Shown here in pieces: positions 35,015-45,915 of a stretch of DNA of 64,000 nt (positions are counted from its first letter, which is position 1; each line of letters starts with the position of its first letter). This DNA comes from Oidiodendron maius Zn. Taxonomy: Eukaryota; Ascomycota; Leotiomycetes; Myxotrichaceae. A model generated the notes under the pieces. It saw only the letters and a list, made by a program, of their open reading frames with translations. It was not told where the DNA came from and did not search any database. Both the position numbers and the translations under genes were made by a program. The stretch spans positions 682,001 to 746,000 of the forward strand of contig KN832871.1 in assembly GCA_000827325.1 (NCBI GenBank), written 5' to 3'.

Positions 35015-37380
35015 TTAGGCTATCAACAAATTAGTACAGTTGTTGGTGATGGAACGCACCCAGTCAATGGGATCGGATTCGCTGAATATAGCATTTAAAG
35101 GATCAACGGAGATCGGCTCAGATGCAGAGGCACTCTCAGGCAAACATTGGGTGGGAATGTCGGATTCAGCAGGAAAGGAAGATGTGTGCGAAGTTTTCAA
35201 GGCAATGCATCGGTTTGCGGGGCAGCCTCGCTCCCCCAGAAAAATCTGAGGCTGAATTGGCAGAGTCGACGGAATGTTTGGTCTCGGGACTTTGGAGAGC
35301 ATGACCGCTAGGACACTCGAGGCGTGTCTCGCATCTCTTGAGATGCCTGTTCGAGACGCCCAAATTACTTGAGACTGCCTCAGCATATCGTATTTTCTGG
35401 TCTGGATTTCCTGCTCTTCTCGAGAAGCGGTAGCTATCTTATGGCGAGACTCGTAGAGATCAAGGCAGATAATCATTGCAGACAACAAGAAGTCATATAG
35501 AATTGTACTTGACGATATCCATCTTTCGTTGTAGAACCTGCCACCAGGCTGAGTTGCCGAATGCAGTTCTGCTTCGTACTTTAAAACTTGAAGAGCGGAG
35601 TCACTACATATCTTTGGGGAGTAGGTATAGGCTGGGTTCAATCTTTCATGGCTGAGATAGCTCCTATGCAAAACACAGAGGCTACGGAGATGCAGAAGTT
35701 CTATATTCAGCCGGATCATGACTGTCTGCGTGCTTTCGAGGAACGATGAAGATAGAGGCTTAATTTGGACACATAGCGGTAAGTTCGCGTGCGCATCATG
35801 AAGCTCGCTATCAAGTTTCATGGTTTCTGCGTAGGAGGGAGTTTTGAAAGATAGAGCGTGGCGAGAAACACGCCGGAGAAGCTTCACTTGTTGTCGCTTG
35901 CAAATGCAATAGAGCATTGGTGTTGGATCCGTTGACTCTCGCGGGGGAGGAAGAACTCTGCAATCTTCATCAAAGTCTGTGTCGAAAAGATTTGCTGGAG
36001 GACCGGCATCGCAATCTTCTTCGTGTACGATCGGCGGTAGTCCTGCTTGGAATGAGATCAGACAGTCGAGAGCCTCGACAACGACAAAAACCCTCCGTCT
36101 CATTTCGCCTTCAAACGGGGACACATCTTTGAGATGGCATGGATCTCTGTGATATCCCATCTTTATCGCAAGGCGAGTAATCATTCCCATTATCATCCAA
36201 GCTTCCATGTCGTTATCCACTTGCCGGCAAAGCTTTCCAGCGCCGTATAGGAGTGCGGCTTCTACAGAGTATGGTTTAGCTGTATGATACTTACCAGCGA
36301 CAAGAGCCTTTCCAGAAATTCTCAGGTAATCTGCGCTAGTCGGGTCATCCAAACCATGAAGATCACTGGTACTGAGATAATAAACCTGTGACCCGATATT
36401 AAATATCGCAAATAGTATTGAGATCCATAAAAAGCTGGCGGAAGCTGGATTCGCCCAGAAAGATTGATACTAGATGTCGATGATTAGTAATTAAGCAAAA
36501 GGCTTAGCTCTACGGACATACCTCTCTGGCGAACTTCACTGTGTGTATGATTGCTGTAGTGAAGTAAGCAGACTTCTTCGGCTTGCACTAATATACTTAC
36601 GCATTTGGGTATGCCTAGAATTGAAATATGTGGAGAGCAGTTTGTCAGCTACATGTCTCGGCGGTAAGAATTTGTAGATATCAGCTAAGGTTAGTGGATC
36701 AGCGGTATCGACAAATATATCGGGAGATATTGGACCGTGTGGTGTTGATACATCCTCGCTTTCCTCGGGTTCTGCGTGCAGCACAACTTGAATATCCCGA
36801 ATCTACTGCGAATCAGTTTGGACAACCCTCTACTTTAATGGGCCAGTACTAACATTCTGCAGAATTGCTTGCCAGTGTGTGGCACCAAGATAATTGGATT
36901 CTGAGCCGTTGTTTTTGAGGCGGCTGCTAGAAGATGCTTCTGATGGAAGTAAGTGCAAGCTTGAGTCCGCAGGTGGGTCGGCAAGAGAGTCGTCTCCATC
37001 AGAGCTCTCCGATTCGGGCTTATGCTTTATGAGAGAATGAACCATTTCTTCAAGCTTTCGTAAGCGAAGTTGTGCTTCAGAGGCTTTGGGGCCACCCTCG
37101 TGCTCAGCTCGCGGGGGACATGGATAGGTGCATGAGTCTCCATCGCCCCTCTTAGAGCACTGCATGCACGGAACTTGGCGATCACATTTTGCCCTAAAAA
37201 TCACTTAGCAACCGAAAATGAGGGGCAATCTCGAGCACTTAGGAGAATAGACTTTCGCGTTCGGCAGGAGAGACAGGATATCTGCTTTCTGTTCCGTTTG
37301 TTCACTCGGGCTTCTGCATTATTGCTTGCGGCATTCTTTGACACTCGGAAGACAGTTTGATACTGGGAGATTCCTGGCAT
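35015..37380 (-). CDS. Zn2Cys6 transcription factor with Fungal_trans domain
   Basis: This is a predicted nuclear regulator of 718 aa. Exons on the minus strand: 37380-37253, 37193-36854, 36802-36601, 36553-36522 and 36469-35015. The first intron splits the zinc cluster, whose cysteines are Cys36, 39, 46, 52, 55 and 64 (SCLSCRTRK then AKCDRQVPCMQC). The last spacing is eight residues, slightly longer than usual. A leucine-rich heptad stretch follows (EAQLRLRKLEEMVHSLIKH), typical of the dimerising linker. The middle homology region runs from about residue 180, with KPYSVEAALLYG, DAWMIMGMITRLAIKMGYHR and RRRVFVVVEALDCLISF-like residues. The 32-bp exon 36522-36553 supplies IIHTVKFARE. A 36-bp GT-AG stretch inside exon 5 was kept as coding because its residues are family-conserved. 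Confidence 0.88.
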
Positions 37381-39148
37381 TTTGGCAACTTGTCATAGGC
37401 ATATCTCTGCTTCAGAGGCCATGTTTTGTTTGCGATGTTGTCAGATTATGAGGCTGACAAAACTTCTGAAAATGTGGGGAGATATCAGTCGGCGATAATT
37501 TACGGACTTTTGCTACGCCACATGTGGCTGAGAATTTGTGGTTGAGGCTTTTGAACAGATAGTTTTTGGTCTTCTGGCCCCATTTCAGCGCCATAAGGCT
37601 TGAAGTATTCGATGGATAGTAGCCTCCACGTGATGATAGCGATCTCCTTGCACCTGCTCTGTGAACTACCTACCTTAGATAGGGCTGAAAGACCTGGAAG
37701 GAGCGAGGAGACAAGAGATACAGAGGGCGGAGAAAGAAACGCCCGACCAAGCTCGACAGAGGAAGAGCAGCTTAGATTTCGTCGCGCCAATATAGATAGT
37801 AAGGACGGGTCAAGCGTGCAGGCGTCTTGTAGGCTAATTTCCACCATCATGCGCATTTAAGAGGAATCTTCTCCCTGTGGCTGGCATCGGCAACTCCCAA
37901 TGGCCCGTCCCTTGGCCCTCTCCTGGTAAAGGCCGACTCTCAAGGCACGCAGCTGGAAAACCTAGACATCGCCTTCTAAGGAAGTTGCCGCCTTCAAAGG
38001 AAGTTACCGCCTTCAAAAGCAGGAGTGCCTGACACGAAACGTGTGTGGAAATCTGCCCTCCTGAGCACGGGCCTCGGAGACTTTGTGGCTGGTAAGCATG
38101 GTAAATTTGGGCGAGATTAGGCCTAGGAACCAGTAAATAGAGTCTCTTTAGTCCAGTAGGGGGGCGGGATAGGGGCCGTCTCCAGGCCACGGAGTATTTC
38201 GACTTGCTACAATTGCTACAACTCCTGTGTCGCAAATAGTATTGAAGGTGTCCTGGCTGTTCATGCTGTGCTGCCTCCATCTCACCTGTGAAAGTCTGGG
38301 GTTGGGGTCCAGGGTCGTGGGAAGATGACGCGCCATGGCGCTGCCCGCCAGCATCATCATGCCTCAGTGATGGAGGATATCCTCCGCATCCGTCAATAGC
38401 CATCGCCCTGCCACAACCGAGGTTCTGCTGCCTTGTGTCGGTCCTTGGCTTTGCTACGTCACCGCGTCCCCGTGATACGAAGTAAGGGTCCCAGAAGGCA
38501 CCCTGTCGAGCGTGAATCGGCAGGGCACAGCAGATCCCAACTGCATCAGGTTAATTTGGGTGATGACGAGAATACGCAGTTCATGCTCTCGTCTGTGGCT
38601 TTGCTCCTGTTGCCACAAATAGGGCCAATGGAGGGCTGGGTAAAACCGCAGTACCGTACCACCGCCTGGCTTGGCCCCCCCAGCGGGTCGATGACCATCG
38701 TGGCTGATCAGCATTGGTATTTGTCTCTGCCAATAGCGGTCCGTCATCCGCCAGGGTCACCCTCAGGGCCCGAAGCACCAGCCAGCGCAATGACGCCAAT
38801 CAGTGGCTCTGTTCCTTGATTGTGAGACTCAATGCCCCCCTAACCCAGCCTAATGGGAGGTGAGCACAAATTGCAGTATGGTCTTTGAAAACAAGTGCCA
38901 ACCTGCCGATCGCAACCTCTCATTAAAAGCTGAAAAGCGCCCTGTCCCCTCGCTCTCTTGGTTGTTGTGGTCGTCTCTGTTGCATCGCAAAATCTCATCT
39001 CGTCTCGTCGCAAAGTAGCCCAAGTGTTGTATTGAATAACCAAAGTCGTCTTCAAAGTACGCGCCGCGAACACCACTATACAAGGCAAAACACAAGTCGC
39101 ACTTTCATTTTCCCTAACCAGATCAACCCTCTGCACATCACCGTCAAG
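37381..39148. other. Intergenic upstream of the regulator and of the PalI-like gene
   Basis: The two flanking genes diverge here. A 189-aa minus-strand frame at 37834-38403 is compositionally mixed and shows no domain. Frames at 38433-38819 (plus) and 38454-38747 (minus) overlap each other and are treated as chance. A 19-bp tandem repeat lies at 37971-38018. Single PacC-type CTTGGC cores occur near 38445 and 38668. Confidence 0.55.
37971..38018. repeat. 19-bp tandem repeat, two and a half copies
   Basis: Units start at 37971 and 37990 (gccttctaaggaagttgcc and gccttcaaaggaagttacc, two mismatches), with a ten-base partial third copy from 38009. Confidence 0.75.
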
Positions 39149-39924
39149 ATGGCTAGAACCGGCATCGTCCACCACATTGGGACCTTTCTCCTCTTCGCTG
39201 CCTCTATCCTCCTCCTCATCACCACCATTTCTGCCCCTGTCATTAACGACATTGGGATCTTGAAGGTGAAGCTCACCAACGGGACTGATGGGCACCAATC
39301 TGTCGTGACATTCGGTACCTTTGGTCACTGCATTCTACATGCTGGGTATGTATATCTTGTCTCTCAATGGCGCATACAGAAAGCTAATCAGTGACTTTTT
39401 ACAGCGCCACCGATCATGACTACTGCACCTCGAGACACATTGGTTATGACCCTACTGCGATCATGTCTGCGATCGACGACACCACCTTCAACACCGCCTC
39501 CAAGGATTCCACAAAGGTGCTCACTCGCGTCATGATTCTGCATCCTATCGTCACCGGCCTCGCCTTCATCGCCTTCCTCGTCGCGCTCGGCTCGGGCATG
39601 TGCGGCTCCATCTTCGCAGCTTTCATCGCCGGCGTGACCTTCATTATCTCCTTAGTCGTCATGGCCACCGATTTCGCCCTTTTTGTCATAGTAAGGAACC
39701 ATGTCAATCAGGACGGCAGCGGCAGCCACGCTACCTTCTCCACTGGTATCTGGACAATTTTGGTAGGCACCATCGCGTTGTTCCTTGCCTTTTTCTTTGT
39801 CCTCTTCTCTTGCTGCTCTGCCCGCATGCACAGACAGAGAGGGACTTCAAAGGAAGCCGGATATGTTGATGGCGTCGCCCCTGCCACTACACGCAGACGC
39901 TTCTGGCGAAGAAACAGGTATTAA
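39149..39924 (+). CDS. SUR7/PalI (Rim9-like) family membrane protein
   Basis: This is a predicted four-helix plasma-membrane protein of 238 aa with exons 39149-39345 and 39405-39924. TM1 lies at about residues 8-31 (IGTFLLFAASILLLITTISA). The extracellular loop carries the family features PVINDIGILKV, FGTFGHCIL and DYCTSRHIGYD, with paired cysteines. TM2-TM4 follow (ILHPIVTGLAFIAFLVALGS, AFIAGVTFIISLVVMATDFA, GIWTILVGTIALFLAFFFVL), then a short arginine-rich cytosolic tail. PalI/Rim9 proteins help place the pH sensor PalH at the plasma membrane, while SUR7 proteins sit in eisosomes. This protein lacks the long tail of Aspergillus PalI, so it is best called a PalI-family protein rather than PalI itself. 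Confidence 0.88.
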
Positions 39925-40266
39925 GTGTCTCAGGTTCCTCACGCGCCATAAAGCGCCTGTAAGATGCAGATAGGTGCCGATAACAGATGTTGCGGGGGGG
40001 AAGGGAGCCAGAGAACGTTTCTGGCCTATTGAGTTAATGGAGTTCTGGGACATGCTCCTCAGTGGAGCCGGGTTTTTCCAAAGACTGCGTGTCACAGAAT
40101 GATACCAATACGACAAAACGATACCAAAGTTTGCTTGGAGCATTCATGTCTAATCCATAATAGTCCTTTGTTATGATACCAATCAAGTCAAATAAAACTG
40201 CACAAAACTGACATTTCCCTTGTGCATTACCGGACAATGTAACGTAATACGGTGAAGCAATAGTCA

Positions 40267-40270
<4 letters not shown>

Positions 40271-40298
<28 letters not shown>

Positions 40299-40299
40299 A
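40271..40299. repeat. (gtgaaa)n microsatellite, nearly five copies
   Basis: Four perfect copies of gtgaaa are followed by a partial fifth, in the 3' flank of the PalI-like gene. Confidence 0.85.
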
Positions 40300-41131
40300 G
40301 GCTGTAACATTACTTGCACTAGTCCATTTGTAGATGTATCGTTGCCACCTTAAGCACAACATAAAAACAAATATTTGCCACACGGATTACTTCCATACAT
40401 GCTGCATTATAACAAAGTCTAAAGCGTACGAAAGCCGTTCGTCCGAATACGCATCCTTACTCGTCCGAGTTCAACTTTGATTCCAAAGTTATAAATAGTC
40501 CTTCCTGCGGGAGGATACTACCTTACCTCGTGGCAGAGGTTTAAGGTTAGCGGTTTCGTGGGGAGCCTCGTCGGAGACCCCACTGCCGAATGCTGCGAGC
40601 CACCCCAGTTTTCAATCTGTAACTTGTCGCCATCGCGCTCGAATTATTTTAAGATCTCGGGATACGACGCTCCCGCGCTTATTGCACCAGAAACGCGGCT
40701 CAGAAGGGTGAAACTCCGCCGCAACTAGGTAGAGCACGACGTTTAGTTGGCCCCTGAGCCCCTGAGTTGTCGCTAAGCGAGCGGCGCGGTAACATGGCAA
40801 AGCGACGAAATCTATCCTGCTCACCAACTTCAGGGCCAGGACTTTGAAATGCATGATTCCAAAGGATCTAGTAAGAATTATGTAACATTTTCTTATCTGT
40901 CGGCGCCGGATTCAGCCCAGATGAGCATTGTAAGCAGCCCTCCACTTTGACGTAAGCAAAAAAACCCACACAGCACGTACGTCGGTCGCGAGGGACATGG
41001 TCGAGGCAATCCACAACTCGCCGCCAACAAACGCCGCGTCCTTCACCCCACTGCTGATCGCGCTTGGTACGAAGGTAAGCAGGCCTTCGTATACGATGTG
41101 TGCAAGGAGCACGAGATCTAAATCCTAGACT

Positions 41132-41219
41132 GCGAGACCGGGGCGTGAATCCACGAGTTTCGGACCCCTACTCGCGCCGCCGAGGGAAGATCCGCCCCGC
41201 TGGTTCACCCCGGTCTCGC
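41132..41219. repeat. Inverted repeat with about 17-bp arms
   Basis: The left arm gcgagaccggggcgtgaa (41132-41149) is matched in reverse complement by ttcaccccggtctcgc (41204-41219), with one extra base in the left arm. The spacer is about 54 bp and GC-rich. It could form a hairpin, or mark the ends of a very small element; no flanking target-site duplication is clear. Confidence 0.65.
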
Positions 41220-41744
41220 GGCGTGTGAGAGGCGGAGTTCTCCCTTGTGTATATGTACCTCGATAGATATAGAAGGTCGGAATGCTTCAACGCCACGGAT
41301 TCGAGCGTAGTGCTGAGTGGAAGTGTTGGGAGAGTGTCTTTTAGAGCTGACGACATCGTCCGTGCCATCCCCGCTACGCTATATTGTCCATGGGTTCTAT
41401 GTTTTAGAGACTTGCGAACGCGGTAATCGGATAACCAAATAGCATATTGTTGAGTTCGTTAAGGGAGAGTTGTAGCTTGCATGTTTCAAGCGTACATATT
41501 ATCTTCATACTGCGTAGCTGCACCTGAAGCACCGCTTCGAATCCGGCCTGGTCATGTCTTCCCTCCCCATTACCCGTGCCATGGCCTATTCAATATCTGA
41601 TTCCTGATTCCTACGCCAACTGCCGCCGCAGTGGTAGAAGTATGGCAAACTCTCAAACAGTCATGCCTTATAGCGTAAACTTTCTATCTCGGGGTGGCGG
41701 TATTTCCCAGACAAGGTGGCTGTACTAAGAGGGAGTCTCATATC

Positions 41745-42065
41745 TTATGTCTCCTTGACCACTTCATCAGATCTCCGCTTTGATTTAGGAGATGAAGATT
41801 TAGACTTAGATCTGCCGCTGGCAGCACTGCTGATTGTCACCTCGTGGAATTCAAATTTCGGTGGGTAGCCGGGACACTGCCATCCACTTCGGACACAGTT
41901 TACACAGGCGGGCTCCAAACGATCGCACTGAAGGCGTATTAGGTTCCAAAGCTCTTGAAGTGAGGGGGAAATGATGAAACAAAAGAGCATGAAAGAAGGA
42001 AGGGAGAGGAATCAAACCTTAATCTTCCGCTTCCTGCAAGTGTCACAACCTGTATGTCGACCCAT
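41745..42065 (-). CDS. Stand-alone Zn2Cys6 DNA-binding domain protein (76 aa)
   Basis: Exons on the minus strand are 42065-42018 and 41927-41745, separated by a 90-bp intron that splits the zinc cluster. The cluster is complete and regularly spaced (GCDTCRKRKIKC, then ACVNCVRSGWQC), followed by PGYPPKFEFHE and a serine/lysine-rich stretch (SKSKSSSPKSKRRSDE) resembling a nuclear localisation signal, then a stop. No regulatory domain follows in the next kilobase. The closest relative I can see is the full-length regulator at 44123-45915, which shares CVRSGW.C.GYPP and an SSPSSSPKS-like linker. It may be a truncated tandem copy or a functional mini-regulator. Confidence 0.7.
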
Positions 42066-44122
42066 GGCTCGATATTGAAATGAGGATCTGCCCTAGAAGT
42101 ACACCCTTGATGAATGAGCTCCTTTCTCGTATTGCTCCTCTCTAAGGAAAGGAATGTGAGGAAGAAAGGTGAAAGGTAGTAAGCGGAAGGGAAGGGCAGA
42201 CATTGATATACGTGTGTCGCCTGACTGATCTTCTATCTAGTACTCCGGTAAAGGAGTGAATACGGAATACCCCTCTCCACCATTCCTGATTGTTCAGCCG
42301 TCGTTATGTCAGGTTCAGCTTAGTGTGTGTCCGAGCCGTCAACGTTGCAGCCGTCCGTGCCTCATTGGCACGTTCGGTAGCTTTTCAAGTTGGGCGCGTC
42401 GATAGGATAGAGCACCTTCGAAACTGCGCCAAGCCGCATCTCGTGTAATCCTAGATTCACTAGATATGACCCTTGGAATGCATAGCTATGTTCGATATTT
42501 GGCTAGCCGTATGCCATAGTGGTAGATCTCCCTCGGCACGCTAGCCAAGGTGGTGGAGACCGCCGGCGACCACGCGGGGCTGCAAGGCATATCATACCCG
42601 TACACACTAGCATATGGTAGCGACATGAGCGCCCAAAGGCTAAAGTGAGACTTCTGTTAATGCGAGGCTGCACAGTTGAATGTAGCGCTAAGAGAAATAT
42701 TAATCGCAACAGAAGAGACTGATCTGGTTATCCGAAGAGCTGAGCCCTCAAATACAAGATGGGCAAAAGAACCCATTGTAGCTGATTGTAGATCCTCAGC
42801 TCTCAGCCCCCATTGAACAGGGGTCATAAGACTGTTCGTCCATTCAATTGGTGGGCATAAAGGAAAAGAAGGTAACGAGACCCGAATGGACTGAAGAGTG
42901 GGGATTAAACGGCCCGCTGGGATCTTTGAGATCATGCGAGTACGCTACCGCATTCGATCCGCACACCCGGAGGCAAACGAAGATACAGAAGAGGCCGCTA
43001 GGCTCTTCTCTGCCCTCAACTTCTTCACAACACTTGCAGGGCCATCGGGAAAATGCCGCACGTGGTACATATAGGTTCGACATGTCAATTTGAGCAGCCT
43101 TACGGCACGACGTGTCAGCTGCTCACTTGACGTCGGGTTGGCCAGTTCGGGGACCCACGCGTCCTCTTCAGCACATGGCATTCATGCTACACACAGGGCC
43201 GGAGTTTGTGCCACCAGGATGACGATCCCTGGCCCGAGTCCGTATGAATTCGCTCGCCTCACTAACGGATACCCGTGAAGACTTAATGAACCGCAAAGAG
43301 CTGCGGTTTGTTGGAGCCAAGGGTGTCGAGGCTCAGGCTAGCCTTACTCCGCACGCTTGTACGTACTGTACTCTGTGCCACGGTATGTCCAAGAAATATA
43401 CCAGAACGCGTTAAGGCGTCAGCAATATCCATCGATATCATGACCTCGTATGTTCGATGATTATGCGCGGAACAGTCTAGACATCGAAGCAGAAGCATCC
43501 TTCGGATTACCGGACTCGTTTCACAGCTCTCTCTTCTTGCAGACGGACGCGACTGGCTAGTTTCAACTCTTCCTCCGGGAAGCCAATCCGGCGGCGTAGA
43601 CAATCATTGCTCCACATTCGGCAAGGTAGGAATATGGCCAACGGGAAGACTGGAATTGGAAACCATTTGCGTGCATCGTGGACCGCATCTGTGAGTGAAA
43701 TGGATTTGGGAATTCAGGAAGTTAGGATTGGAGTCGTGGATTTTGTAGGGATGGTAGCGGGGTGGAGATTCGAACCGAGTAGCGTCGCATCGGGCGGGGC
43801 GGAGTGGATAGCGCATGGCAGCTCGCCGTTTCCACCATCTGTTCTCGTTCATATTGTGCGTAGTTAATTCCCCTACGCATCAGCTGTCAGGTTTGCCCAG
43901 TATCTGTTAGAGAGGCATGGCTCTACAACGTACCTCCCGAATATGTGAGTTGTGATCTAGTCGATTACCCTCAGTCATCTAATCTATGCCTAGCATGCTA
44001 TATTTTCCCTGGATGACACCAGTCCTTGGTGCTCCATATGTATGCCCTATAGACTTTAGTATACACACACTAGAAGCCTCTCGTGTGCTAAGAAAATCAT
44101 ACAGGTCATCCCTAACGAAACC
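42066..44122. other. Intergenic between two related Zn2Cys6 genes
   Basis: About 2 kb. Several short open frames occur on both strands (42848-43093 plus, 43090-43278 plus, 43283-43603 minus, 43604-43852 minus, 43986-44474 plus, the last antisense to the next gene). None has a domain or a convincing exon partner. I see no remnant of the regulatory domain missing from the 76-aa protein. Confidence 0.5.
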
Positions 44123-45915
44123 TCATAGACACATTCCAAACGTCATCTTGTTTAACCAATCCATCTCCTCGACGGTCCATGCCTTGCAGAAGAGAGCCTC
44201 CATCTTGCTACGGACACGCTCACGAGTCTCAGTATCGTCTTTTGGGACCACCGCGAATGCAATCCGGAGCGCGAAATTCTGTCCCATCCTCATGAAATCC
44301 GGGCCATGCCGCTTAGCCTCTGGCTCCCAGAGATCATCCTCAAGGTTGCTTTTAAGCAGATTGTCCCGCAGACGATCACATTCCACAACTAGGGTGTGCG
44401 GAAAGCTGGGAGATGGCTGCAGTTTTCCTGGATGGTCCAGCAGTTTTCGGATAGTGAGGATGATTAGTATCTGAATGCCAGCACGGTGGTCTTCGAGAAA
44501 TCGCAAAGTCTGTCTAGGTAGATCCCTTTCTACCACAAGGAAAGGCTCGTTTATCGATCTCCCCAATATTATATCGCTACGTTCCGGTAGTGTTGCCATC
44601 ACTTCTTCGTAATACTTCTCCAGATCATTGAGATCGCGATATTGTTTCAGCACTCTGCTAAGCAATTCGTCCCTTGTCGCGGCTAGAGAACCTCGCAAAT
44701 CTTGACTTTCGCCGTTTCTTTTCCATCTTGTATGACAAGCGATCAGATAGCTCTCTAGGTCCCGAAGAATCCCGGGTAGCCTACAGAACAGCCACGCAAG
44801 GCAATCCTTTCCTCTGCCTACAGAAACCTCGTCAACGTTCCCTGAATGGCAGCAAGGAATGTTTTTCCAATCCGGCTCATCGAGAAAGCATGACGTACGC
44901 GTGATCAGGGATATGGCGATTATGGGACCACGCATGGAGTCTAATAATGCTAGCTCAAAGGGCGTTTTGTACCTCGCTGGTCCTCGACTGTACACAAACT
45001 TCGATATTCCAGCAATATGTCTTATATAAGTGGTGGAATCATCATTCATTATCATCTGATTGGGAGGTCAGCCTTAGCGTCCTGCAACAAAAGTGGAAGA
45101 CCCGACCTCATAAGTAGCTAATAGCTCGGCCGTGCATAGAAGTTCAGGCTTAAATGCCATCGATGGATCATTAATAAACTCCTGCAAGACTTGCAGTGCG
45201 ACGCCGTATGTCCTGTTTCCCCGCATTACAGCTTCAGGAGATGGCTCAGATTGAAGTCTCATATTGTGCGCTTGACTGAGACACGAAACTGCAAGATCGA
45301 GCGCTTTATTGTGCCCGAGGCGGGAAGGGATGAAGCATATGTAAGAGCCAAAAAAACAGAGCTGCAAGCGCATGGGGATGTGTGGTGATAGGTGCTCTGA
45401 CGAAAACTTGGACGCCACGTCCTGTAATGGAGATAGGGATAGGGATGGCGGGATAGATGGGACGGAGATTGGGATGACCCTTCGTACCTGGTCTCCTGAA
45501 TTAGCATCTACCCATACTCCAGCATTCTGAGACGATGTCGATTTATCATCAGAATTGTTCGGCTTCAACGATTTCAGGTCAGGTCCGAAGGGAATCGGAC
45601 TCGCCATCAGGGACAGGCCAGACACAGACTTAGATCTTGTCTTGGAGCGCGAGGGAGACGGAGATTTTGGTGACGAAGATGGCGATGACAACGATGCAGA
45701 TTCAAGCACGTTGAAGGTCTCCGCATGAAACTGAACTTGGGGTGGATAGCCATCACACTTCCAGCCACTGCGAACGCAATGGAAACATTCCGGAACACCT
45801 CGATCACACTGATTAAGTTAGCACGCGACCCCCCACCTTCGTAAGTGCATCAACGAACCTTGATCCGCCTTTTCAGGCAAGTCTTGCATCCAGAGGTTCC
45901 CGGCTTTCGTCCCAT
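44123..45915 (-). CDS. Zn2Cys6 transcription factor (full length)
   Basis: This is a predicted nuclear regulator of 563 aa. Exons on the minus strand: 45915-45859, 45808-45107 and 45055-44123. The cluster is complete: Cys10, 13, 20, 27, 30 and 37 (GCKTCLKRRIK, then CDRGVPECFHCVRSGWKC). A serine/proline/basic linker follows (residues about 60-90), then a helical regulatory region with KALDLAVSCLSQAH, LLATYE, MIMNDDSTTYIRHIAGISKF and repeated charged helices, as in uncharacterised fungal C6 factors. The second intron has a weak gtcggg donor; it was chosen because the unspliced frame ends a few codons later and the join restores the usual LLATYE..DDSTTYIRH segment. A small protein with a closely similar DNA-binding part lies 2 kb downstream on the same strand. 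Confidence 0.85.

Larger units (their letters stand above)
39925..41744. other. Intergenic with a microsatellite and an inverted repeat
   Basis: No gene is established. Two minus-strand frames (41168-41368 and 40912-41112) read partly protein-like, but no domain is recognised and I cannot join them with confidence. The hexanucleotide run and the inverted repeat are listed separately. Minus-strand frame 40612-40854 has no features. Confidence 0.5.

Noticed and set aside
36257-36292. A 36-bp GT-AG stretch in exon 5 of the Zn2Cys6 regulator
   Set aside because: It is too short for a usual intron, keeps frame, and encodes the conserved segment GKYHTAKPYSV.
37834-38403. 189-aa minus-strand open frame
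   Set aside because: Mixed composition with no domain. It also spans the 19-bp tandem repeat, which makes a chance frame more likely.
40912-41368. Possible two-exon minus-strand gene around the inverted repeat
   Set aside because: The two frames look partly protein-like, but no splice pair joined them convincingly and no family was recognised.
43760-43790. tRNA T-loop-like sequence (ggttcgaatc on the minus strand)
   Set aside because: The bases on either side of the loop do not form a five-pair stem and no acceptor or anticodon arm could be built around it.
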